From an uncultured Porphyromonadaceae bacterium (lineage in GTDB: Bacteria; Bacteroidota; Bacteroidia; Bacteroidales; Muribaculaceae): a stretch of DNA of 64,000 nt. The translations under genes and the position numbers were made by a program. The first letter of the stretch is position 1, and each line of letters opens with the position of its first letter. Below the pieces are notes generated by a model. That model ran no database searches and was not told the DNA's origin. It saw nothing but the letters and a program-made list of their open reading frames with translations. Location of the stretch: assembly GCA_902495245.1 (NCBI GenBank), contig CABUWI010000002.1, positions 124,001-188,000 of the forward strand. Direction: 5' to 3'. Below, in pieces: positions 17,929-26,659 of the stretch.

Positions 17929-18726
17929 ATGATTATGAAAAACCAACCTACAATTTCGATGCCTGAAGCCGCCACAAACGCCGAGACCGAACCCTCAACA
18001 GCCGCCGCATCAAGCCAAAAGCGAGGCGCCATCATCGGCGGCTCAGTTGGCGCCGCTACGGTTATTATCGGCATGCTTGCTCTTTTCTCAAAGGGCTGCG
18101 GCAGCGGCGACGGTGCGAAAGCCCCGCTGACCGACAGTGTCTCTGACAACTTTGAATTTGTCGAAGAGGTAACCGACCGGGTCGAGGATACCGCTGCCGC
18201 GGCGGTGAGCGACGCCGAGATGATGGGGCTGAAAGGCCCGGTGGAGAGGGTTGAAGAATGGTTTGAGTTTTCAGAAGAGCCGAAACGCGTAATGACCTTC
18301 GACGCCGAGGGCCGCCTCACCGTGCCCGCGGGCATTACCGCCGTGCGCGACGACCTGGGGCGCCTGACCAAGTATGCCGACGAGCGAACCCCCGACAGCG
18401 AAGACAGCTTCACATACGAGCTGACCTATGACGGCGACGGCCTGCGCCCCGTCAGTTGGACGTCGGCAAACATCGGTTCTTTCAGCACTACCAAACTGAC
18501 CTTCTCGGCCGACGGCGATCTGACCTCAGCCCACGAGACGTCCAACCTTGAAGGCGACGAATACGTGTATTTCAACTTCACCACCTACACCATTCTTGCC
18601 CGCGACGAACATGGCAACTGGACCAAGCGCCAAGCCGACGTTGACGAAAGTTTCGCCGGCGCCGAACTCTCCGACCACGTCTGCCGCACCTATGTTGAAA
18701 CCCGCAAAATAACCTATCACAAATGA
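17929..18726 (+). CDS. Single-pass membrane protein with YD-like beta repeats
   Basis: A 265-residue protein (ATG at 17929; a second ATG at 17935 is equally possible). It has a cytoplasmic Ala/Thr-rich head, one membrane helix (GGSVGAATVIIGMLALFS, about 37-55) and an acidic linker. The extracytoplasmic region contains phrases such as FDAEGRLTVP, DDLGRLTKY, LTYDGDG and DEHGNWTKR. These are typical of short YD/RHS-like strands found in many Bacteroidetes hypothetical proteins. It overlaps the next gene by four bases (ATGA). The function is unknown. Confidence 0.7.
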   Translation: MIMKNQPTISMPEAATNAETEPSTAAASSQKRGAIIGGSVGAATVIIGMLALFSKGCGSGDGAKAPLTDSVSDNFEFVEEVTDRVEDTAAAAVSDAEMMGLKGPVERVEEWFEFSEEPKRVMTFDAEGRLTVPAGITAVRDDLGRLTKYADERTPDSEDSFTYELTYDGDGLRPVSWTSANIGSFSTTKLTFSADGDLTSAHETSNLEGDEYVYFNFTTYTILARDEHGNWTKRQADVDESFAGAELSDHVCRTYVETRKITYHK

Positions 18727-19628
18727 AATCGTTCAGAAGTATAATTGTCGCCGTTGCGGCCACTGTTGCACTGACGGCAAGCGCCGATGAAGGCAAGAAA
18801 TGGCTTGCAAAAGCTCAGGCCGACGACGTGGCCGCCATGCACGAAACCGCAAGCCGCTATTTCTACGGCTACGACGGCCTGCCTCATGATGAGGCCGAGG
18901 CGCGCTATTGGGCCGAAAAGGGCGGCGAAAAAGGCAATGTAGAGTGCATGCTGCTGGCCGCCCTGACATATTATGACGACATCAAAACTGCCAAATTCGA
19001 CTCAAAAGCTCTTGAATGGAACGCCAAGGCGGGCGAGGCCGGGAGCCTGCAAGGCGCATTTAACGCACGCAACGCCATGTTGGCTCTGAAAGCAGCAGCC
19101 GAGAACGAAGACGACAAATTACGCGCACTGAAAGGCGAAATTTACTGGAACGAAAAGATGCTTGCCCACCCCGACTTAAAACGCGACCGTACGGCCCTTG
19201 GTCAGGCCACGCAGATGCGCGAGCAGTTGCAGAAAGAACTTGACGCCTTGATGCCGCCCGAACCGCAACCGGAGGTTGAACCGCAACAAGCCGCCCCTGC
19301 TGCGAAAGAGGAGAAGTTATTCATCGAGGTCGAGCAGGCGCCGCAGTTTCCCGGCGGCGACGCCGCGCTCTACGGCTGGCTTGCCCGGAACATACGCTAT
19401 CCGGCCGAAGCCGTGGAGGGCAATATCCAGGGGCGCGTAATCGTGCAGTGCGTAATCGAGAAAGACGGCTCCATCGGCGAGGTGAAGGTTGTGCGCGGCA
19501 AGCACCCCGCGCTCGACAAGGAGGCCGTGCGGCTGGTCAAGTCGATGCCCAAGTTCACCCCCGGCATGCTCAGCGGCCAACCGGTGAGAGTTTGGTATAC
19601 CCTTCCACTCACATTCAAGCTGAATTAA
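18723..19628 (+). CDS. Secreted protein with Sel1-like repeats and TonB C-terminal domain
   Basis: A 301-residue protein with an ordinary signal peptide (VAATVALTASADE), Sel1/TPR-like helices at about 25-125 (AAMHETASRYFYGYDGLPHD, ARYWAEKGGEKG), a charged helix and a Pro/Gln/Glu linker. The C-terminal TonB domain spans about 205-301 (PQFPGGDAALYGWLARNIRY and GRVIVQCVIEKDGSIGEVKV). Classical TonB has an N-terminal membrane anchor that couples to ExbBD; here it seems to be replaced by a cleavable signal. The domain may therefore bind partners in the periplasm without energy coupling. Translation is coupled to the preceding membrane protein. Confidence 0.85.
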   Translation: MKSFRSIIVAVAATVALTASADEGKKWLAKAQADDVAAMHETASRYFYGYDGLPHDEAEARYWAEKGGEKGNVECMLLAALTYYDDIKTAKFDSKALEWNAKAGEAGSLQGAFNARNAMLALKAAAENEDDKLRALKGEIYWNEKMLAHPDLKRDRTALGQATQMREQLQKELDALMPPEPQPEVEPQQAAPAAKEEKLFIEVEQAPQFPGGDAALYGWLARNIRYPAEAVEGNIQGRVIVQCVIEKDGSIGEVKVVRGKHPALDKEAVRLVKSMPKFTPGMLSGQPVRVWYTLPLTFKLN

Positions 19629-19651
19629 GCGCCAAATTTATCTCCTATTAT

Positions 19652-19699
19652 CGCTGTATTGAATAAAAAAGTCGCGGTTTTGTTCAATACAGCGTTTTT
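19652..19699 (+). terminator. Intrinsic terminator after the TonB-domain gene
   Basis: CGCTGTATTGAA (19652-19663) pairs perfectly with TTCAATACAGCG (19683-19694) around a 19-base loop and is followed directly by five T. It ends the 17929-19628 unit. Confidence 0.85.
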
Positions 19700-19740
19700 A
19701 TTGCACAAAATGCCTATAAAATCCGGACGGCGAAATTTGA

Positions 19741-19773
19741 TTGGTGATTTTTCGTTTCTTTTTCGTATCTTTG
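19741..19773 (+). promoter_or_regulatory. Bacteroidetes-type promoter for the OmpA/TPR lipoprotein
   Basis: TTGG at 19741-19744 and TATCTTTG at 19766-19773 are separated by 21 bases. The -7 box is a full match. It lies 38 bases before the ATG at 19812, which argues against any start upstream of that codon. Confidence 0.7.
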
Positions 19774-19811
19774 CGGAAAGATTATTGATTAAAACGATTT
19801 TATTTACGCTT

Positions 19812-21497
19812 ATGAACATTAAGTTCAAATCGGCCGGCGGCATTCTACTGCTCGGCGCCGCAGTGGCCATGACAGGCTGCTCCAAGAAGTTAGGTCAGCT
19901 CTCTGCCGACTATTTCACCACCAACCCCAACCCGCTGGAAGTGGTTGGCGAAAAAGTGCCCGCAACGGTTACGGCACGCATTCCCGCAAAATATTTTGTC
20001 AAGAACGCCGAACTGACCGTAACTCCCTACCTGACCTATGCAGGCGGCGAAACGCCTTCAACTCCCTATACCTGGCAGGGCGAGAAGGTGCGCGGCAACA
20101 ACCCCACCGTCAGCTATGACAACGGGGGCACCATCACCATTCCTGTCAACTACACCTACACGCCCGAAATGGCCACGAGCAAGCTCGAACTGGCCTTTAC
20201 GGCGCGTCAGGGCAAGAAGACCTACGTGCTGCCCCGCGTCGCAGTGGCCAACGGTGTCGTAGCCACGGCCGCCATGGCGTCGGCCGGCTCGGTAACCCCG
20301 GCCGTTGCGTCAGACAAGTTTCAGCGCATCATTCAGGAGAAGGTCGACGCCGACATTCTCTTCCTCATCAACCAGGCCAACATTCGCGACAACCAGCTGC
20401 GCACGGGCGAGATGACCGGCCTGCACAGCCGCATCAAGGACGCCAACAACGACTCGCGTCAGGAAATCGAGGAAATCAACATTCAGAGCTATGCCTCGCC
20501 CGACGGCTCGTATGACTTCAACAAGAAGCTGGCCGAAAAGCGCGAGAACGCCACCAAGAGCTACATGGACAAGCAGCTCAAGGGCGTGAGCTTCGGCGAG
20601 CTCACCGCCGACTTCACTCCCGAAGACTGGGAAGGCTTCCGCCGCCTGGTGAGCGAGAGCAACATTCAGGACAAGGACCTCATTCTGAGCGTGCTGTCAA
20701 TGTATTCCGACCCCGAAGAGCGCGAGCGCGAAATCCACAACCTCTCGAGCGTGTTCGAACAGCTGGCCGAAGAGATTCTGCCCAAGCTGCGCTATAGCCG
20801 CATCTCGGCCAAAATCAACGTCATCGGCAAGAGCGACGAAGAGATTGCTCAGGCCTACGCCCAGAACCCCTCATCGCTGAGCGTTGACGAGATTCTTTAT
20901 TACGCAACGCTGACCGACTCGCCCGAAAAGCGCGCCGAAATCTACTCGACGGCAGCCGACCTCTATCCCACCGACTACCGCACCTACAACAACCTCGGCA
21001 TGGCCCAGTATCAGCTCGGCGACTTCGACGCCGCCAAGGCCAGCTTCGCCCAGGCCTCGCGTCTGGCTCCCGCGTCGGCCGAGCCGCAGATGAACCTCGG
21101 CCTCTCGTCGCTGCAGAGCGGCAACTACACCGACGCCCAGAGCCGCTTCGGCAATGCCGCCGGCGTGCCCGAGCTGAGCGAGGCCCTCGGCGTGTACTAT
21201 CTGAAGCAGGGCGACAATGCCGCCGCCGCACGCGCCATGGAAGGCGTTACCTCAAACAACGCCGCCCTGGCCCAGATTCTCACCAAAGACTACTCGGCCG
21301 CCAAGAAGACTCTGGCCGCAATCGCCGCCCCCGACGCCACGACCTACTATCTGATGGCCGTGCTCGGCGCCCGCACCAACAACGAGTCAATGATTACCAA
21401 CTCGCTGCGCCAGGCCGTGAAACTCGACCCGACCGTTGCCGCCAAGGCAGCCAAAGACATCGAGTTCTCGCGCTTCAACCTCAGCGGTATTTTGTAA
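19812..21497 (+). CDS. OmpA/TPR-type outer-membrane lipoprotein
   Basis: From the ATG at 19812 the product has 561 residues with a lipobox (AMTGC, Cys about 22). A beta-rich region of about 150 residues comes first. An OmpA-like segment (IEEINIQSYASPDGSYDFNK and LAEKRENATKSYM) recalls a peptidoglycan-binding domain. TPR helices follow from about residue 355 (YPTDYRTYNNLGMAQYQLGD, APASAEPQMNLGLSSLQSGN). The gene has its own promoter and a strong terminator, so it is expressed alone. The family is common in Bacteroidales; a role in envelope integrity is inferred. An upstream in-frame TTG at 19659 is inside the previous terminator and was not used. Confidence 0.88.
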   Translation: MNIKFKSAGGILLLGAAVAMTGCSKKLGQLSADYFTTNPNPLEVVGEKVPATVTARIPAKYFVKNAELTVTPYLTYAGGETPSTPYTWQGEKVRGNNPTVSYDNGGTITIPVNYTYTPEMATSKLELAFTARQGKKTYVLPRVAVANGVVATAAMASAGSVTPAVASDKFQRIIQEKVDADILFLINQANIRDNQLRTGEMTGLHSRIKDANNDSRQEIEEINIQSYASPDGSYDFNKKLAEKRENATKSYMDKQLKGVSFGELTADFTPEDWEGFRRLVSESNIQDKDLILSVLSMYSDPEEREREIHNLSSVFEQLAEEILPKLRYSRISAKINVIGKSDEEIAQAYAQNPSSLSVDEILYYATLTDSPEKRAEIYSTAADLYPTDYRTYNNLGMAQYQLGDFDAAKASFAQASRLAPASAEPQMNLGLSSLQSGNYTDAQSRFGNAAGVPELSEALGVYYLKQGDNAAAARAMEGVTSNNAALAQILTKDYSAAKKTLAAIAAPDATTYYLMAVLGARTNNESMITNSLRQAVKLDPTVAAKAAKDIEFSRFNLSGIL

Positions 21498-21508
21498 ACC
21501 TGATTTAG

Positions 21509-21549
21509 CATGAGGGTGTTGCACGTATGCAACACCCTCATGTCTTTTT
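21509..21549 (+). terminator. Strong intrinsic terminator
   Basis: A perfect 15-base-pair stem (CATGAGGGTGTTGCA, 21509-21523, with its complement at 21528-21542) closes a CGTA loop and is followed by TCTTTTT. It separates the OmpA/TPR gene from pyrH. Confidence 0.92.
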
Positions 21550-21566
21550 AATCCCCTCTGAACTCA

Positions 21567-22283
21567 ATGGAACGTAAATTCAACAGAGTGCTGCTGAAGC
21601 TGAGCGGCGAAAGCCTCGCCGCCGGCCTCAAGCAGGGCATAGACACCGAACGCCTCAACCAGTATGCCGCGCAGATCAAGCAGGCCGTAGACTCCGGCCT
21701 GGAAGTGGCCATCGTCATTGGCGGCGGCAACATCTTTCGCGGCATGCAGGGCGCCTCGCGCGGCTTCGACCGCGTCAAGGGCGACCAGATGGGCATGCTG
21801 GCCACGGTCATCAACTCGCTGGCGCTCAGCTCGGCTCTCGAGGCCATCGGGCAGTCGGCCGAGGTGTTCACGGCCATAGCCATGCACCCCATCGGCCGCC
21901 ACTACTCGAAGTGGGAGGCCATCAGGGCCATGCGTGCCGGCCGCGTAGCCATATTGAGCTGCGGCACGGGCAATCCTTTCTTCACCACCGACACCGGCGC
22001 GTCGCTGCGCGCAATCGAGGTCGAGGCCGACGTGATGCTCAAGGGCACGCGCGTTGACGGCGTCTACACCGCCGACCCCGAAAAAGACCCCACAGCAACG
22101 AAATTCGACAAGATTACCTACGACGAGGTGCTTGCCCGCGGCCTCAAGGTCATGGACGTAACCGCCACGGCCATGTGTCGCGAAAACCGCATGCCCATAA
22201 TCGTGTTCGACATGGACACGCCCGGCAACCTCAGCAAGGTGCTGGCCGGCGAAAACATCGGCACGTTCGTCTATCAGGACTGA
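21567..22283 (+). CDS. pyrH: UMP kinase
   Basis: UMP kinase phosphorylates UMP to UDP with ATP in cytoplasmic pyrimidine synthesis. The 238-residue length and the amino-acid-kinase motifs fit the bacterial hexameric enzyme: LLKLSGESLA at the N-terminus, VIGGGNIFRG in the glycine-rich loop, PFFTTDTGASLRAIE in the nucleotide region and VDGVYTADPEKDP near the ATP site. It begins 17 bases after a terminator and is followed after 10 bases by recF, so it may lead the pyrH-recF-DUF721-rsgA-miaA run. Confidence 0.97.
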   Translation: MERKFNRVLLKLSGESLAAGLKQGIDTERLNQYAAQIKQAVDSGLEVAIVIGGGNIFRGMQGASRGFDRVKGDQMGMLATVINSLALSSALEAIGQSAEVFTAIAMHPIGRHYSKWEAIRAMRAGRVAILSCGTGNPFFTTDTGASLRAIEVEADVMLKGTRVDGVYTADPEKDPTATKFDKITYDEVLARGLKVMDVTATAMCRENRMPIIVFDMDTPGNLSKVLAGENIGTFVYQD

Positions 22284-22293
22284 CGCTCAGACG

Positions 22294-23409
22294 ATGCTGC
22301 TGAAATCGCTGTCGATTGACAACTTCAAGAACATCGAGCGCGCGCGCCTCGAATTCTCGCCCAAGGTCAACGGCCTGCTGGGCCGCAACGGCATGGGCAA
22401 GAGCAATCTGCTTGACGCCATCTATACGCTGTCGTTCACCAAGAGCTTCTGCCGCGTAACCGACGCCATGCTCATCAGGCGCGACGAACAGTTCGCCCTG
22501 GTGCGCGCAACCTACGTGCGCCGCGGCCTCGACGAAGACCTGTCGCTCGGCCTTTCGGCCGGCAAGCGCAAGAGCCTCAAGCGCAAGGGCAAGGAATATC
22601 AGAAGATGTCAGACCACATCGGCGCCTTTCCGCTGGTCATGGTGTCGCCCGCCGACGTCGACCTGGTGCGCGAAAGTCCCGAAGAGCGTCGCCGCTGGCT
22701 CGACATGCTCATCAGTCAGGGCGACGCCCGCTATCTCGACGCCCTGATTCGCTACGGCCGCGCCCTCGACCAGCGCAACCGCCTGCTGCGCGACGGCATT
22801 GCCGACCACAACATGTTTGACGCCGTCGAGGAGATGATGCTCGGACCCGCGCGCTATCTCCACGACACCCGCGCCGAATGGCTCGAGCGGCTGCAACCCA
22901 TCTTCCGCAGCTACTACGAGCGCATCAGCGGCACCGACGAGGTGCCCGGCCTGGAATACTTCTCGCAGTTCGACCGCGAAGAGGCGCCGTCGTTCGCGTG
23001 GCTGCTTGACCGCTACCGCGAGCGCGACCGCCTGCTGCGCCACACATCGGCCGGCCCCCACCGCGACGACATTCTGCTCTCGCTCAACGGCATGGAGATG
23101 CGCCGCACGGGGTCGCAGGGCCAGTGCAAGACGTTTGTCATTGCCCTGCGCCTGGCCCAGTATGAATTTCTGGCCTCGGCCACGGGCATGAAGCCCCTAC
23201 TGCTGCTCGACGACATTTTCGACAAGCTCGACTCCGAACGCGTGGAGCGCATTGTCCGTCTGGTCGAAGACCCCTCGTTCGGCCAGATTTTCATAACCGA
23301 CACCAACCGCTCCCACCTCGACGAAATCATGAAACGCACCGCCGGCGACTACTGCCTCTGGGAGGTGGCCGACGGCAGCTTCACCCCGCTGACCCATGAA
23401 GAAAACTGA
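22294..23409 (+). CDS. recF: DNA replication and repair protein RecF
   Basis: RecF is an SMC-like ATPase that helps load RecA at single-strand gaps. The 371-residue protein has Walker A (GRNGMGKSNLLDAIY), the ABC signature region (GSQGQCKTFVIALRLAQ) and Walker B (PLLLLDDIFDKLD). The N-terminal SIDNFKNIERARLEF is typical for the family. It is not next to dnaA/dnaN/gyrB here, which is common in Bacteroidetes. It overlaps the DUF721 gene by 14 bases. Confidence 0.97.
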   Translation: MLLKSLSIDNFKNIERARLEFSPKVNGLLGRNGMGKSNLLDAIYTLSFTKSFCRVTDAMLIRRDEQFALVRATYVRRGLDEDLSLGLSAGKRKSLKRKGKEYQKMSDHIGAFPLVMVSPADVDLVRESPEERRRWLDMLISQGDARYLDALIRYGRALDQRNRLLRDGIADHNMFDAVEEMMLGPARYLHDTRAEWLERLQPIFRSYYERISGTDEVPGLEYFSQFDREEAPSFAWLLDRYRERDRLLRHTSAGPHRDDILLSLNGMEMRRTGSQGQCKTFVIALRLAQYEFLASATGMKPLLLLDDIFDKLDSERVERIVRLVEDPSFGQIFITDTNRSHLDEIMKRTAGDYCLWEVADGSFTPLTHEEN

Positions 23410-23692
23410 CGCCCAACAGGTCGGCGACATCATTCGCGACGTCTTTGCCCGAGCCGGCCAGACCGACAACGCCAACCGCTATCGCGCGCTGGTGAACTGG
23501 GTGAACGTGGTCGGCCCCGGCATCAACCGCCTGACCTCGCGCCGCTATGTCGCCCCCGACGGTGTGATGCACGTGTTCATCTCTTCGGCCTCAGTCAAGA
23601 GCGACCTGCAGTTCATGCGCCCGCAGCTGCTCGAACAGCTCAACGCCTATGCCGGCGCGCCAGGCACCATTACCGACATAATCATTCACTGA
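23396..23692 (+). CDS. DUF721 / DciA-like small protein
   Basis: A 98-residue protein of the DUF721 family, related to DciA, which in many bacteria helps load the replicative helicase. The pattern is an N-terminal helix (QQVGDIIRDVFARAG), a WVNVVGP core where DciA proteins have W-xx-VVG, and a C-terminal strand-helix section (MHVFISSASVKSDLQFMRPQ). The overlap with recF links it to replication and repair. The activity in Bacteroidetes is inferred from the family only. Confidence 0.88.
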   Translation: MKKTDAQQVGDIIRDVFARAGQTDNANRYRALVNWVNVVGPGINRLTSRRYVAPDGVMHVFISSASVKSDLQFMRPQLLEQLNAYAGAPGTITDIIIH

Positions 23693-23707
23693 CCCCGCAC
23701 CCCCTCT

Positions 23708-24658
23708 ATGCACGGACTCGTTACAGCCAACCTGGGCAGCCGCTATGAAGTGGGCCTCGACGGCCCCGACGCAGGCACCACCCTGCTCGCCGCCGCCAAG
23801 GGCAACCTGCGCATCAAAGGCATTCGCACCACCAACCCCGTGGCCGTGGGCGACCGGGTGAGCCTCACCCTCGCCCCGGGCGCCGAACTGGCCTACATCA
23901 CGGCCATCGACCCGCGCCGCAACTACATTATTCGCCGCGCGTCAAACCTCAGCAAGGAGAGCCACATTCTGGCCGCAAACATCGACCAGACGCTGCTCAT
24001 CGCCTCGCTGGCCCACCCGCTGACCTCGACCACGTTCATCGACCGCTTTCTGGCCACGGCCGAGGCCTACGCCGTGCCCGCAGTGCTCGTCATCAACAAG
24101 GTCGACCTGCTCACCGGGCCCGACGACGACGCCCTGCTCGACGCGGTGGTGAATCTCTACACCTCCATCGGCTATCCCGTTGTGCCCGCAAGCGTCAGGA
24201 CCGGCCGCGGCCTCGACGAAATCCGCGCCCTCACGGCCGGAAAAATCACGCTGCTGTCGGGCAACTCGGGCGTTGGCAAGTCGTCGCTCATCAACGCGCT
24301 CGTGCCCGGCGCCGAGGTGGCCACGGCCGCCGTCAGCGAGGCCAACGACACGGGCATGCACACGACCACCTTCTCGCGCATGTATCCGCTGCCCGACGGC
24401 GGCGCGCTGATTGACACCCCGGGAGTGCGCGGCTTCGGCACGCTCGACTTCGACCGCTACGAAGTGGCCCACTTCTTTCCCGAAATCTTTCGCGAAAGCG
24501 CCGACTGCCGATTCTCGAACTGCACCCACACCGAGGGTGAACCGGGCTGCGCCGTGCTCCGCGCGCTCAACGAGCACCGCATCGCCGCCAGCCGCTACGG
24601 CTCTTACCTTTCGATTCTCGAAAACGACACCGCCGGCGCCGACCGCAAATATCGCTGA
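23708..24658 (+). CDS. rsgA: Ribosome small subunit biogenesis GTPase RsgA
   Basis: RsgA is a circularly permuted GTPase that checks late 30S assembly. The 316-residue sequence shows an N-terminal OB fold (about 1-75), G4 first (VLVINKVDLL), then G1 (GNSGVGKSSLINAL) and G3 (DTPGVRGFG), and the C-terminal zinc site with cysteines and histidine in CRFSNCTHTEGEPGC. All key motifs are intact. It shares one base with miaA (TGATG). Confidence 0.97.
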   Translation: MHGLVTANLGSRYEVGLDGPDAGTTLLAAAKGNLRIKGIRTTNPVAVGDRVSLTLAPGAELAYITAIDPRRNYIIRRASNLSKESHILAANIDQTLLIASLAHPLTSTTFIDRFLATAEAYAVPAVLVINKVDLLTGPDDDALLDAVVNLYTSIGYPVVPASVRTGRGLDEIRALTAGKITLLSGNSGVGKSSLINALVPGAEVATAAVSEANDTGMHTTTFSRMYPLPDGGALIDTPGVRGFGTLDFDRYEVAHFFPEIFRESADCRFSNCTHTEGEPGCAVLRALNEHRIAASRYGSYLSILENDTAGADRKYR

Positions 24659-25548
24659 TGGAGGTCATTGTAATCACAGGGCCCACGGCGTCGGGCAAGA
24701 CCGCCCTGGCCGTCGAAGTGGCCCGGCGGCTCGGCTGCGAAATCATCTCGGCCGACTCGCGCCAGGTTTTCCGAGGCATGCCGGTGGTTACGGCCGTGCC
24801 CACCGAGGCCGAGCGGGGCGGTGTGGTCCACCATCTGCTCGAATTTCTCGACCCTGACCGATACTACAGCGCCTCGCGCTTCGAAGAAGACGCCCTGAGG
24901 CTGATTGACGACATGGAGCGCCGCGGGCTGCGCCATTGCGTCGTGTGCGGCGGCTCGATGATGTATGTCGACGCGCTGACACGCGGCATGGACGACCTTC
25001 CGACCATCTCCGACGAAGTGCGCCGCTCGACGCTCGACTTCTTCAACCGCGAGGGCATCGAGGCCATGCGCGCCGAACTGCAACGGCTCGACCCCGCCTA
25101 CATGGCGGTGGCCGACCCTGCCAACCACCGCCGGCTGGTCCACGCCCTCGAAATCATCAGGCAAAGCGGTCGCCCCGTCAGCGAGCTGCGCACGGGCGCG
25201 GCCAAACAGAGGCCGTTCACCGTCAGGAAATATGCAATCGAGCGGCCGCGCGAAGAGCTCTTTTCCCGCATCAACGCCCGCGTGGACCGCATGGTTGCCG
25301 ACGGCCTCGAAGACGAAGCCCGGCGCCTCTACCCCCTGCGCGCGCTCAACTCGACCAACACCGTCGGCCTCAAAGAGATGTTCGCCATGTTCGACGGCGC
25401 GATGACACGCCCCGAAGCCATTGCCCGCATCGCAAAAAACACCCGCGTCTACGCCAAAAAGCAGCTCACCTGGCTGCGCCGCGACCCCGACATCACCTTC
25501 CTTCCCCCCGCCACCGCCCCCGACATTATCACCACCGACTGCGGCTGA
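24658..25548 (+). CDS. miaA: tRNA dimethylallyltransferase
   Basis: MiaA adds a dimethylallyl group to A37 of tRNAs that read codons starting with U. The 296-residue protein has the P-loop GPTASGKTALAVEVARRLG, the IISADSRQVFRGMPVVTA segment that holds the catalytic aspartate region, and CVVCGGSMMYVDALTRG. The C-terminal part (GLKEMFAMFDG, TRVYAKKQLTWLRRD) is also characteristic. It is last in the housekeeping run and faces the convergent PEGA-like genes. Confidence 0.97.
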   Translation: MEVIVITGPTASGKTALAVEVARRLGCEIISADSRQVFRGMPVVTAVPTEAERGGVVHHLLEFLDPDRYYSASRFEEDALRLIDDMERRGLRHCVVCGGSMMYVDALTRGMDDLPTISDEVRRSTLDFFNREGIEAMRAELQRLDPAYMAVADPANHRRLVHALEIIRQSGRPVSELRTGAAKQRPFTVRKYAIERPREELFSRINARVDRMVADGLEDEARRLYPLRALNSTNTVGLKEMFAMFDGAMTRPEAIARIAKNTRVYAKKQLTWLRRDPDITFLPPATAPDIITTDCG

Positions 25549-25570
25549 TTCGCGCTGCCGCGCTCACACG
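25549..25570. repeat. Short dispersed repeat, copy 1
   Basis: A 22-base element (TTCGCGCT, one variable base, then CCGCGCTCACACG) followed by TTGAGGGG. A second copy with one mismatch occurs at 28577-28598, also followed by TTGAGGGG. Both lie next to gene 3' ends. Confidence 0.6.
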
Positions 25571-25612
25571 GTTGAGGGGCGGCCGGGGACAATTTGGGGG
25601 CGCGATGGAAAA

Positions 25613-25645
25613 GGGGCGCGCTCGCGATGGATTGGAGCGCGCCCC
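25613..25645 (-). terminator. Intrinsic terminator between convergent genes
   Basis: GGGGCGCGCTC (25613-25623) and GAGCGCGCCCC (25635-25645) form a perfect 11-base-pair stem. On the minus strand it is followed by TTTT, so it should end transcripts of the PEGA-like gene; it may also stop miaA read-through. Confidence 0.8.
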
Positions 25646-25673
25646 GTGGGTGGGGTCGGAATTGCGGGGTCTT

Positions 25674-26657
25674 TTATTCGTCGGCGGAGTCTTCGGATTC
25701 CTTGACGAGGTTGAACTTGGCCGAGATTTCTTTCTGGTCAATGGCCTGGCGTACGTTGAAGCGCTTCTTTTGGGGCAGATAGCCGGGGCGCTCGCAGGTG
25801 ATTTCAATCTGCACGTTGCCCGAATTGTTGTAGGTCAGTCCCTTGATGTCAAAACTTTCGGTGGTTTCGTAGGGAGTAGAGCCGACATAGTTCGAGTTGG
25901 TGTTCTTCACGTCGGGGGTTGATGAAATCACACGCCACGACACGTCGGCGCCCTGCGGGCGTGAACTGATATACCAGCGTATTACGGTGCTCTCAAGGGC
26001 CGTGTTGCCCGTGCCTTCAACCTGCTTGTTGGCCTCTTGCTTGGCGTTACGCCCCTTTTTCAGCTGTTGGGCAATAGCCTCCCAGTCGATGCCGTTAAAC
26101 GCCTGGACATATGCCTTGAAAATCGGGTTTATGAAGTTGCTGAGCGAGGTGGCGGCGTCGCGGCCCGTGGAGCTTGAGCGTGCTATGACCGTGCGCCGGT
26201 CAGCGTCGAGCAGTTCCCATGATATGACCATGGCAGCGGACGTTGAACAGGTCTTCTGTTTGGCGTTAAAAGACTTGATCCGATACCGAAGGTCGTCGAC
26301 CGTTACTTTCAGAATGTAATCGGTGTCATATGACGTGCCGACCTTGAAGCCGAGACTGCGTGCCAACCGGTCGACGTATTGTTCGACATAATCTTTGACA
26401 CCGCTGTTCAGGCGCAATTGCGGGCACTGTTTGGCCTCTTTCGATGAAAGCTCGCGAGTGTCGATGACGGCACTGTCGTCAACATTGCTCACGACCTGTA
26501 TGCGCAGTCCGTAGTCAAGATTGTTGAACTGTTGCGGCATTGCCGCATCTGAGGGCAGGTCAATGTCAATAATCTGCGGGGTTGCTTTCTTTGCCATCGC
26601 AGCCGACGGCATCAGGACTGTTGCCAGAGCCAATAGAATCAGTTTTGTGAGTTTCAT
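25674..26657 (-). CDS. Exported protein with C-terminal PEGA-like domain, paralogue A
   Basis: A 327-residue protein with a signal peptide (LALATVLMPSAAMAKK), an N-terminal alpha/beta region (about 30-220) and a C-terminal PEGA-like domain (about 235-318) with SRPQGADVSWRVISSTPDV, STPYETTESFDIKG and VQIEITCERPGYLPQK. It lies two bases downstream of a paralogue of the same design. The last roughly 40 residues are nearly identical between the two, while the N-terminal parts differ widely. Its role is unknown; an envelope location is inferred from the signal peptide. Confidence 0.8.
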   Translation of the reverse strand: MKLTKLILLALATVLMPSAAMAKKATPQIIDIDLPSDAAMPQQFNNLDYGLRIQVVSNVDDSAVIDTRELSSKEAKQCPQLRLNSGVKDYVEQYVDRLARSLGFKVGTSYDTDYILKVTVDDLRYRIKSFNAKQKTCSTSAAMVISWELLDADRRTVIARSSSTGRDAATSLSNFINPIFKAYVQAFNGIDWEAIAQQLKKGRNAKQEANKQVEGTGNTALESTVIRWYISSRPQGADVSWRVISSTPDVKNTNSNYVGSTPYETTESFDIKGLTYNNSGNVQIEITCERPGYLPQKKRFNVRQAIDQKEISAKFNLVKESEDSADE

Positions 26658-26659
26658 GG

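Noticed and set aside
19659..19811. N-terminal extension of the OmpA/TPR lipoprotein
   Set aside because: It starts inside the terminator of the previous gene and before the promoter, and it would bury the lipoprotein signal.
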